Source: an uncultured Eubacteriales bacterium
Lineage (GTDB): Bacteria > Bacillota > Clostridia > Monoglobales > Monoglobaceae
Assembly: GCA_900550775.1 (NCBI GenBank)
Contig: URTH01000129.1
Coordinates: 1-5,405 of the forward strand
Direction of reading: 5' to 3'
DNA: 5,405 bases
Position 1 is the stretch's first letter; each line of letters begins with the position of its first letter. A program made the translations under genes and the position numbers. Below the pieces are notes generated by a model. It was not told the DNA's origin, searched no databases, and saw nothing but the letters and a program-made list of their open reading frames with translations. This document shows, piece after piece, positions 1 through 5,405 of the stretch.

Positions 1-2748
1 AAGCCCCAGCCGATCCGCGTTTTCAATGATAATGGTGTTGACATTGGCGATGTCCAGCCCGGTTTCGATGATGGTGGTGCAGACCAAAACATCAATTTCG
101 CCCTCCGACACGCCCATCATGATTTCTTCCAGTTCGCGCTCGTGCATCTGCCCGTGCGCAACCGCCACCCTTGCCTCCGGCACCAGTTCAGCGATGCGGT
201 TTGCCGCCTTATAAATGCCCTCAACGCGGTTATAAAGGTAATAGACCTGGCCGCTGCGTCCAATCTCACGGGAGATGGCCTCACGGATGACATCCTCCTC
301 ATATTCCAGCACGTAGGTCGCTACCGGATAACGCTCACTGGGCGGCTGGGTCAGCAGGCTCATATCCCGGATTCCGCTCAGGCTCATGTGCAGCGTTCTC
401 GGAATCGGCGTGGCCGACAGGGTCAGTACATCGACCTCTTTTCGGATTTCCTTCAACTTTTCCTTATGCGCAACGCCAAAGCGCTGCTCCTCATCGATCA
501 CCAAAAGCCCCAGCTTATGAAAGTGAATGTTCTTGCCCAAAAGCTTGTGGGTGCCGATCACGATATCGGTCTCGCCGGTTTCAAGCCCCCGTACAACCTC
601 TTTTTGCGCCGCGCCGGTCACAAACCGCGACAACATTCCGACCGTGATGGGATAGTGCATCATGCGCTGCTTAAAGTTATGAAAGTGCTGCGCCGCCAAA
701 ATGGTGGTCGGTACCAGGTACGCCACCTGATATCCGCTCATGGCCGCCTTAAAGGCCGCACGCATCGCGACCTCTGTCTTGCCGTATCCCACATCGCCGC
801 ACAAAAGCCGATCCATGGGATGCGGCTTTTCCATATCCGCCTTGACCTCTTCAATGCTGCGCAGCTGATCATCCGTCTCCTCATAAGGAAAGGCCGCCTC
901 AAAGTCACGCTGCCACTCGCTGTCCTTTGCAAATGCAATACCGGGAATCTGACTGCGCTTGGCATAAAGCGCGATCAGTTCTTTTGCCATGTCCTTGGCC
1001 GCCGCCTTGACGCGCTGCTTGGTATTGCCCCACTCGGCGCCGCCCAGCTTGTTGACCTTGACCCTGGCGCCCTCGGCCGCCGTATGCTTAAACACCATGT
1101 CCAGCTGGTCGGTGGGTACGTACAAAACATCGCTGCCCCGATACTGAATCTTTAAATAGTCCTTGCGCACCCCGTCCACATGGAGCTGCTCGATTCCCGT
1201 ATAAACGCCGATACCGTGGTTTTGATGCACCACATAATCGCCCGGATTCAGATCGGTAAAGCTGGATATCTTTTCGCCCTGCGGCCGCGCACTGCGCCGC
1301 TTTTTCTTTTTTTCGCCGCCGAAAATCTCACGGTCGCCGATCACCGCTGTCCGAATCAGCGGATAGGCAAAGCTCCGCCCGATGCTGCCGGACGATACGA
1401 CAATGCCACCGGGAGAGGGCAGCTTTTGAAGGGTTTCCTGATAACTGCACCGAATCTGTTCCTCCTCCAGCTGCGCCGCAAGCCTTTGCGCACGCAGCGG
1501 TGACCCGGCAAGCAAAACGGTACGGTATTTCTCCTTTTGATAAAACCGCAGGGTATCGCAGAGAAATTCCAGTTTCCCCTGAAAACCGCTGAGGCTTTTA
1601 CAGGTAAAGCTGTGCATCCGCACCGGGCGGTAATCCGGCGTGGTGCGCGCCACGCCGCTTAGGCCGATCAGGCGTTTTTCAATCCGCCGCACCGCTTCCC
1701 GGTAGGGAAGTGTATACAATACGTCGCCGCGCGGAATCATGCCGCGCTCCGCCATATCCAAAACGTCCTCGCTCTGCTGCCGCGTCAACTGCTCGATTTT
1801 CTCACGGATGCGTGCCGCCTCGTCCCAGAATATCAGCGCGTCTTTTGGCAGATAGTCAAGAATCGTCGGAACAGTGTCATAAAGATAAGGGATATACTTA
1901 TCCAGGGACGCAAAAAGCAGCCCTTCCTCCAGCCTTTCGATGTCACGGGATAGGGTTTTGTTTAATTTTTCCGCCGTCTCGGCAGACGGTTTGATCCCCT
2001 TTTGCAGCTTTTTCAGCTTTTCGGTCAGCACGGACCGCTCCGTATCCGACAAAAGCAGTTCTCTTGCCGGCAGAATCTCGATACGCTCCAGCTTATCCAC
2101 GGTGCGCTGCGATTCCGGGTCAAAGGAACGCACCGAATCGATCTCGGTGTCAAAAAACTCAACCCGAACCGGCAGACCGCCGCTCCCCGCAAAGGGAAAC
2201 ACATCTAAAATTCCGCCGCGCATACTGAACTGGCCGGGACCCTCGACCATTTCCTCGCGGCGGTAGCCAAGGACGGTCAGCCGGGCAGCAATCTCCAAAA
2301 GCTCCATTTCCTCACCGACCGTCAGCTGCAAGGCCAGCTTTTGGCAGGCCGCCTTCGGGAGCGTTGCCTGCAGCATTGCCTCCGCCGTGCAGACCACACA
2401 AAAAGACTCGTCCTTTAACATGTGCCAAAGAACCGAGAGCCGCTGTCCGGTCACGTCCTGTCCCTTTGCCTCGACATCATAAAATAATAAATCCGTCCTC
2501 GGATACAGGTGTACGATATCTCCCAAAAAGAACTTTAAATCCGCGTACAGCTGTCTGGCCGTACTCTCATCGGCCGTCACAACCAGCGCCGGCTTTTGCT
2601 GCGACTTCATCACACAATCAATAAGGTGTGCCCTGACAGAGTCCGACACACCCGTAACGCCGACCGGCATATTTTTTTCCTGAATATCCTGCACAAGATC
2701 GCCGAACTCGGCAAGTCCCTGCATCATCTCTAAAAAAGCATCCATCAT
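1..2748 (-). CDS. mfd: Transcription-repair coupling factor Mfd, C-terminus cut by window edge
   Basis: Mfd is a cytoplasmic ATP-driven DNA translocase. It pushes RNA polymerase off at lesions and recruits UvrA to start nucleotide excision repair. The window holds 916 codons without frameshift or stop. The family is usually about 1150-1180 residues, so the end of the translocase and the C-terminal regulatory domain are missing. Visible in order: a UvrB-like N-terminal module with [15 protein letters not shown] (about 172-186); a lysine-rich linker (about 478-492); the RNA-polymerase-interacting CarD-like domain starting at [14 protein letters not shown] (503-516); Walker A GDVGYGKT (651-658); DEEQ box (752-755); SATPIPRTL (778-786); and [10 protein letters not shown] (891-900). 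The frame is still open at position 1, inside ENADRLGL just before the expected QLRGRVGRS region. The start is ATG at 2748 or the adjacent ATG at 2745; the latter is better spaced from AGGTGAG. It follows pth by 7-10 nt, so the two are probably co-transcribed. Confidence 0.97.
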   Translation of the reverse strand, partial: MMDAFLEMMQGLAEFGDLVQDIQEKNMPVGVTGVSDSVRAHLIDCVMKSQQKPALVVTADESTARQLYADLKFFLGDIVHLYPRTDLLFYDVEAKGQDVTGQRLSVLWHMLKDESFCVVCTAEAMLQATLPKAACQKLALQLTVGEEMELLEIAARLTVLGYRREEMVEGPGQFSMRGGILDVFPFAGSGGLPVRVEFFDTEIDSVRSFDPESQRTVDKLERIEILPARELLLSDTERSVLTEKLKKLQKGIKPSAETAEKLNKTLSRDIERLEEGLLFASLDKYIPYLYDTVPTILDYLPKDALIFWDEAARIREKIEQLTRQQSEDVLDMAERGMIPRGDVLYTLPYREAVRRIEKRLIGLSGVARTTPDYRPVRMHSFTCKSLSGFQGKLEFLCDTLRFYQKEKYRTVLLAGSPLRAQRLAAQLEEEQIRCSYQETLQKLPSPGGIVVSSGSIGRSFAYPLIRTAVIGDREIFGGEKKKKRRSARPQGEKISSFTDLNPGDYVVHQNHGIGVYTGIEQLHVDGVRKDYLKIQYRGSDVLYVPTDQLDMVFKHTAAEGARVKVNKLGGAEWGNTKQRVKAAAKDMAKELIALYAKRSQIPGIAFAKDSEWQRDFEAAFPYEETDDQLRSIEEVKADMEKPHPMDRLLCGDVGYGKTEVAMRAAFKAAMSGYQVAYLVPTTILAAQHFHNFKQRMMHYPITVGMLSRFVTGAAQKEVVRGLETGETDIVIGTHKLLGKNIHFHKLGLLVIDEEQRFGVAHKEKLKEIRKEVDVLTLSATPIPRTLHMSLSGIRDMSLLTQPPSERYPVATYVLEYEEDVIREAISREIGRSGQVYYLYNRVEGIYKAANRIAELVPEARVAVAHGQMHERELEEIMMGVSEGEIDVLVCTTIIETGLDIANVNTIIIENADRLGL

Positions 2749-2750
2749 CT

Positions 2751-2757
2751 CTCACCT
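2751..2757 (-). promoter_or_regulatory. Ribosome binding site of mfd, overlapping the pth stop codon
   Basis: On the minus strand AGGTGAG lies directly before two tandem ATG codons (2748 and 2745) and overlaps the TAG stop of pth. Its spacing is 2 nt to the first ATG and 5 nt to the second, which favours the second as the main start. The overlap suggests translational coupling of mfd to pth. Confidence 0.6.
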
Positions 2758-3319
2758 AACCGTTAAAACGGTTCATCGCCGCCGCCGCGTCCTCTCTGAT
2801 CATGACCTCCACTGCGTCTGCCGCACGGATCACCGTCTGAATCAGAATTTCGGTCTCCTCTTTGCTAAAATGCCCAAGGACAAAATCCTTGCAGTCAAAG
2901 TCCTCGTGCCGCGGCTGTCCAACGCCGATTTTAATCCGCGGAAAGACATCGGTATTTAACTGATAAATAATATTTTTAATGCCGTTATGTCCGCCGGCGC
3001 TCCCCTTTTCCCGGATGCGAAGCTTCCCGGTAGGGAGTGAAACATCATCATATATCACAATGATCTCTTTCGGATCCAGCTTATACCAATCCTTAAACGC
3101 ACGTACGCTCTCGCCGCTTAGATTCATATAGGTCTGCGGCTTTGCCACGATCACCTTTTCGCCGCCGATGCGCCCCTCGCCAAAGACGGCGCGGAACTTT
3201 TCTTTCTTCATGCTGATGTCATACTTGGCACAAATCGCGTCAACCGCCTCAAAGCCGATGTTGTGGCGCGTGCCGACATATTCCCGGCCGGGATTTCCCA
3301 GCCCGACGATCAAGTACAT
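2756..3319 (-). CDS. pth: Peptidyl-tRNA hydrolase (Pth), complete
   Basis: Pth cleaves the ester bond of peptidyl-tRNAs that drop off the ribosome, freeing tRNA for reuse. It is a cytoplasmic, normally essential enzyme. The 187-residue product has the usual bacterial length. Diagnostic residues are all present: the N-terminal strand MYLIVGLGNPGREY with Asn9; TRHNIGF with the catalytic His19 (E. coli His20); KPQTYMNLSG with Asn66 (E. coli Asn68); YDD with Asp92/Asp93; and GSAGGHNG with His112 and Asn113 (E. coli His113/Asn114). The start ATG begins exactly at the conserved N-terminus. It sits 3 nt after the glmU stop and 7-10 nt before mfd, so the three genes form one tight minus-strand transcription unit. 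No own promoter is seen. Nothing is missing or odd in the protein. Confidence 0.98.
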   Translation of the reverse strand: MYLIVGLGNPGREYVGTRHNIGFEAVDAICAKYDISMKKEKFRAVFGEGRIGGEKVIVAKPQTYMNLSGESVRAFKDWYKLDPKEIIVIYDDVSLPTGKLRIREKGSAGGHNGIKNIIYQLNTDVFPRIKIGVGQPRHEDFDCKDFVLGHFSKEETEILIQTVIRAADAVEVMIREDAAAAMNRFNG

Positions 3320-3322
3320 ATC

Positions 3323-4176
3323 CTACGAATCCTTTCTCCTGTTTTTCTTCACCCAGCCGTCCTTGTTGACCTGCCTTGCCCTGGCAATTGCCAGTGCATC
3401 CTCCGGCACCTCATCGGTAATGGTCGAGCCTGCCGCCGTATAAGCGCCCTTTCGCACCGTCACCGGGGATACCAGGTTGCTGTTGCAGCCGATAAAGCAG
3501 TCGTCCTCAATCACGGTGCGGTGCTTTTTGATGCCGTCATAGTTAACCACCACCGTACCGCAGCCAAAATTCACCCTCTCGCCCACATCGGCGTCCCCGA
3601 CATAGGTAAGATGCGCAATTTTGGTGCCGTTGCCGATGGTCGCGTTTTTCACCTCGACAAAATCGCCGACCTTGTTGCCGCTGCCGATGACCGATCCCGG
3701 TCTGATATACGCAAACGGCCCAACACTGGTGTCCGAGCCGATTTTGGAATCCAGCACCACCGAGGACTGGATTTCGGTACGGTCGCCCACCTTTGCGTTT
3801 TCCAGTCTTGTGTTGGGGCCGATCACACATGCCTCGCCGATCTCCGTCTCACCCTCTAAGATGGTACCCGGATAAATCACCGTGTCCATACCGACCGTTA
3901 CGCCGTACGCCGCACGTACCGAATCCGGATTTAAAACGATCGCGCCGCGGCGCATCAGGTCATGCACCGTGCGGCGGTTTAAAATCGCGTCCGCCTCAGC
4001 AAAAAGAATGCGGTCGGTTACCGCAATCCCCTCTTCCCGGTCCGCCGGGGATATCTCCACCGCCGCGCCGTTTTGCAGCATTTGCTGCGCCGCCGCCGCA
4101 AAGGGGCATTCCGCCTTTGCCGACTGCGCCGCATCGCGGCAGATGCGGCGCAGTGCGCCGATATCAAAGAGGTACG
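3323..4176 (-). CDS. glmU: GlmU, N-terminus lost at the join: acetyltransferase domain plus end of the uridyltransferase domain
   Basis: GlmU is bifunctional. Its C-terminal domain acetylates GlcN-1-P with acetyl-CoA and its N-terminal domain makes UDP-GlcNAc, the precursor of peptidoglycan. About 283 of the usual 450-460 residues remain. Counting from the first credible residue (Tyr at 4172-4174), residues 1-70 match the end of the uridyltransferase domain: YLFD corresponds to the segment after the NTG motif, and AVTDR to GVNDR. From about residue 80 there are left-handed beta-helix hexapeptide repeats. The acetyltransferase residues are present: Arg158 (YIRPG), Lys176 (VEVKN), His188 and Tyr191 (AHLTYVG), Asn202, NYDG (211-214) and Arg265. 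Cys230 in FIGCNSN is normal for Firmicutes. The missing part includes the GxGxGTRM nucleotide-binding loop. The frame stays open to 4828, but that extension is antisense of trmFO and the topA-like tail, not GlmU. The Asn metal ligand is Thr here and the EYYLTD motif is absent. Followed by pth after 3 nt. Confidence 0.92.
3330..3340 (-). promoter_or_regulatory. Ribosome binding site of pth inside the glmU 3' end
   Basis: The minus strand reads AGGAGAAAGGA here, within the last codons of glmU. AAAGGA lies 10 nt before the pth ATG and AGGAG lies 16 nt before it. This purine-rich double core supports the ATG at 3319 and indicates that pth is translated from the glmU transcript. Confidence 0.6.
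4123..4154. repeat. Perfect 13-bp inverted repeat with 6-nt loop inside glmU
   Basis: ACTGCGCCGCATC (4123-4135) and GATGCGGCGCAGT (4142-4154) are exact reverse complements around the loop GCGGCA. The stem is GC-rich and can form in DNA or RNA. It encodes the ordinary-looking GlmU stretch LRRICRDAAQS, so it may be a by-product of codon choice. No T-run follows on either side, so it is not a typical terminator. It lies about 20 bases left of the join between the two gene blocks. Confidence 0.85.
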
Positions 4177-4195
4177 CTGCCGCAAAGGAAGCCGC
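4165..4195. other. Join between two unrelated gene blocks (probable chimera breakpoint)
   Basis: Left of here the minus-strand frame is clearly GlmU up to Tyr at 4172-4174; the NTG motif that should come just before it is not found. Right of here the plus-strand frame becomes the lysine/alanine-rich tail of the gene upstream of trmFO. Both genes therefore lose their N-terminal ends at one point, with no spacer, promoter or start codon. The exact base is uncertain within a few positions; 4175-4180 is the best estimate. The plus-strand frame stays open leftwards to 3882 only as antisense of glmU. Confidence 0.8.
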
Positions 4196-4496
4196 CGAGA
4201 AGAACGGCGAGACCGAGGAAAAGGTCAAGAAGGTAACGAAAAAGGCGGCTGTCAAGAAATCCACCGCAAAGAAAACTCTGCCGTGGATGACCAAGACCAC
4301 CAATAAATTCAAAAAGCTGAAGGACGAGGCTGTACAGGAGCTGACTGCCAAGCAGCAGGAGCAGTACGCCAAGGCTCTGGCAAAGTATGAAGCAGAAAAG
4401 GCGGCTGAGAAGGCGAAAAAAGCCGCTGAGAAGAAAGCAGCAGCGAAAAAGCCTGCCGCAAAGAAAAAGACCACGGCAAAGGAGAGCGCCGAATGA
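4177..4496 (+). CDS. Lysine/alanine-rich C-terminal tail, probably of DNA topoisomerase I, N-terminus lost at the join
   Basis: About 105 residues remain, ending at a TGA that overlaps the trmFO start (ATGA). The visible part is strongly basic and low in complexity. An acidic/basic stretch with [19 protein letters not shown] is followed by a short less repetitive segment beginning [19 protein letters not shown]. Then come a probable helix ([20 protein letters not shown]) and a tail of [18 protein letters not shown] type. Such tails bind DNA non-specifically and occur at the end of TopA in many bacteria. In Firmicutes topA commonly lies directly before trmFO, which is the main reason for the call. 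No topoisomerase catalytic motif or C4 zinc finger is in the window. A histone-H1-like or other nucleoid protein is therefore a real alternative, and I leave the symbol empty. The start is unknown because the gene is cut at the join. Confidence 0.55.
4478..4484 (+). promoter_or_regulatory. Ribosome binding site of trmFO
   Basis: AAAGGAG lies 8 nt before the ATG at 4493, inside the last codons of the upstream gene. This strong, well-spaced site fixes the trmFO start. Together with the ATGA stop/start overlap it indicates translational coupling. Confidence 0.75.
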
Positions 4497-5405
4497 GTGA
4501 AATGGTAACAGTAGTCGGCGCAGGACTGGCCGGCTGTGAGGCTGCATGGCAGCTGGCACAGCGCGGTATCTCTGTGCGCCTGTGTGAGATGAAGCCGGTG
4601 CAGCATACGCCGGCGCACCACTCGGACGATTTCGCTGAGCTGGTGTGCTCCAACTCGCTGCGCTCGGACGAGCTGGCGAACGCCGCCGGTCTGCTCAAGG
4701 AGGAGCTGCGCCGTCTGGACAGCCTTATCCTCTCCTGTGCGGATGCGCACCGCGTAGAGGCGGGCGGCGCACTGGCGGTTGACCGCGAAGCCTTCGCGGC
4801 AGCCGTCACCGAGAAGATCAAGAACCACCCGAATATCGAGGTGGTCTATGGTGAAGTGACCGAGATTCCGGAGGGCAGAGTCGTTATCGCCTCAGGCCCG
4901 CTGACCTCGGATACGCTGTTTGACGCCATCCACGCCAAGGTCGGCGGCGATTTCCTGCACTTTTACGATGCCGCCGCGCCGATTGTCACGGCTGAGAGCA
5001 TCGATATGGATTCTGCCTACGAGGCGTCCCGCTACGGCAAGGGCACGGCGGATTACATCAACTGCCCGTTCTCCCGCGAGGAGTACGAGGTGTTCTGGAA
5101 CGCGCTGACCACCGCTGAGGAAGCACCGGTACACGGCTTTGAGGATTCCAAGGTGTTCGAGGGTTGCATGCCCATCGAGGTTAACGCACGCCGCGGCTTT
5201 GACACGCTGCGCTTCGGCATTTTGAAGCCGATCGGCCTGCCGGACCCGAAAACCGGCAAGGATCCGTATGCGGTCCTGCAGCTGCGCCGCGACAACGCGA
5301 ACGGCACGCTGTACAATCTGGTCGGCTGCCAGACTCACCTCAAGTTCGGTGAGCAGAAGCGCGTGTTCTCCATGATCCCGGCGCTGCACGATGCGGAATT
5401 CGTCC
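4493..5405 (+). CDS. trmFO: TrmFO, folate/FAD-dependent tRNA (uracil-54-C5)-methyltransferase, C-terminus cut by window edge
   Basis: TrmFO (old name Gid) uses 5,10-methylenetetrahydrofolate and FADH2 to methylate U54 in the T-loop of tRNAs, giving ribothymidine. It is cytoplasmic and replaces the SAM-dependent TrmA in most Firmicutes. The window holds about 304 of the usual 435-450 residues. The FAD-binding Rossmann loop [12 protein letters not shown] is at residues 7-18, followed by an acidic/basic strand end LCEMKP (30-35). Cys52 in [11 protein letters not shown] and Cys225 in FEGCMPIE match the two cysteines known to matter in B. subtilis TrmFO (Cys53 and Cys226). [11 protein letters not shown] (188-198) is a further family signature. 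The start at 4493 is supported by a strong Shine-Dalgarno site and by the position of the Rossmann loop. The 4-nt overlap with the upstream gene points to an operon. Codon use (mostly CTG, ATC, GAG, AAG) differs from mfd and pth. Confidence 0.97.
   Translation, partial: MSEMVTVVGAGLAGCEAAWQLAQRGISVRLCEMKPVQHTPAHHSDDFAELVCSNSLRSDELANAAGLLKEELRRLDSLILSCADAHRVEAGGALAVDREAFAAAVTEKIKNHPNIEVVYGEVTEIPEGRVVIASGPLTSDTLFDAIHAKVGGDFLHFYDAAAPIVTAESIDMDSAYEASRYGKGTADYINCPFSREEYEVFWNALTTAEEAPVHGFEDSKVFEGCMPIEVNARRGFDTLRFGILKPIGLPDPKTGKDPYAVLQLRRDNANGTLYNLVGCQTHLKFGEQKRVFSMIPALHDAEFV

Noticed and set aside
142..1155. Long plus-strand open frame of 337 codons
   Set aside because: It is antisense to mfd, whose minus-strand frame shows every expected helicase and RNA-polymerase-interaction motif. 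The plus-strand product resembles no family I recognise.
1298..1320. Poly-pyrimidine run in mfd (CTTTTTCTTTTTTTC on the plus strand)
   Set aside because: On the coding strand it encodes the lysine-rich linker before the CarD-like domain, which is usual in Firmicutes Mfd. It is neither a terminator nor a frameshift, since the frame continues correctly on both sides.
3263..3859. Plus-strand open frame of 198 codons over pth and glmU
   Set aside because: It is antisense to the clear GlmU beta-helix and crosses the glmU-pth boundary. The repetitive look comes from the hexapeptide repeats on the other strand.
3882..4176. Leftward extension of the topA-like plus-strand frame to an ATG at 3882
   Set aside because: This part is the antisense of glmU, and its sequence lacks the lysine/alanine character of the rest. 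The frame is open only by chance through the join.
4095..4188. 10-bp direct repeat GCCGCAAAGG at 4095-4104 and 4179-4188, flanking the hairpin and touching the join
   Set aside because: It is short and made of common GC-rich Ala/Lys-type codons, so chance is a fair explanation. It is not enough to claim a target-site duplication or recombination site.
4892..5389. Minus-strand open frame of 165 codons
   Set aside because: It is antisense to trmFO, which has its FAD loop, both key cysteines and a strong ribosome binding site.

Overview
The window carries five recognisable protein-coding genes in two blocks that do not belong together as drawn. Positions 1 to about 4176 are a minus-strand cell-envelope/housekeeping cluster, read right to left: the C-terminal two thirds of glmU, a complete pth, and the first 916 codons of mfd, which runs off the left edge. 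Positions from about 4177 to 5405 are plus-strand: the lysine/alanine-rich C-terminal tail of a protein that is probably topA, followed with a 4-nt overlap by trmFO (gid), which runs off the right edge. There are no tRNA or rRNA genes, CRISPR arrays, insertion sequences or gene-free stretches over 300 bases. Nearly every base is coding.

Both blocks look like Firmicutes of the class Clostridia. The glmU, pth, mfd order is typical of Firmicutes, though prs and ctc, found between glmU and pth in Bacillus, are absent here. The topA-trmFO coupling is also a Firmicutes arrangement. Codon choice differs between the blocks: mfd and pth mix TTA/TTG/CTT with CTG and use ATA and AAA, while trmFO is dominated by CTG, ATC, GAG and AAG. 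This suggests two different source genomes, the right one possibly Faecalibacterium-like (inference).

The most important observation is the join at about 4170-4180. Here glmU (minus) and the topA-like gene (plus) both lose their N-terminal parts at the same point, with no intergenic DNA, promoter or ribosome binding site. glmU lacks about 170 residues, including the nucleotide-binding and catalytic start of its uridyltransferase domain. Both genes are normally essential, so a chimeric contig or clone is a better explanation than a living rearrangement. A perfect 13-bp inverted repeat lies about 20 bases from the join. A 501-codon minus-strand reading frame crosses the join, but its first part is only the antisense of trmFO and the topA-like tail.

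Functionally, the left block makes UDP-GlcNAc for peptidoglycan (GlmU), recycles peptidyl-tRNA (Pth) and removes stalled RNA polymerase at DNA lesions (Mfd). The right block covers DNA supercoiling (if topA) and tRNA T-loop methylation (TrmFO). I see no novel defence, mobile or regulatory system. Apart from the join, the point most worth a second look is the unusual uridyltransferase remnant of glmU.
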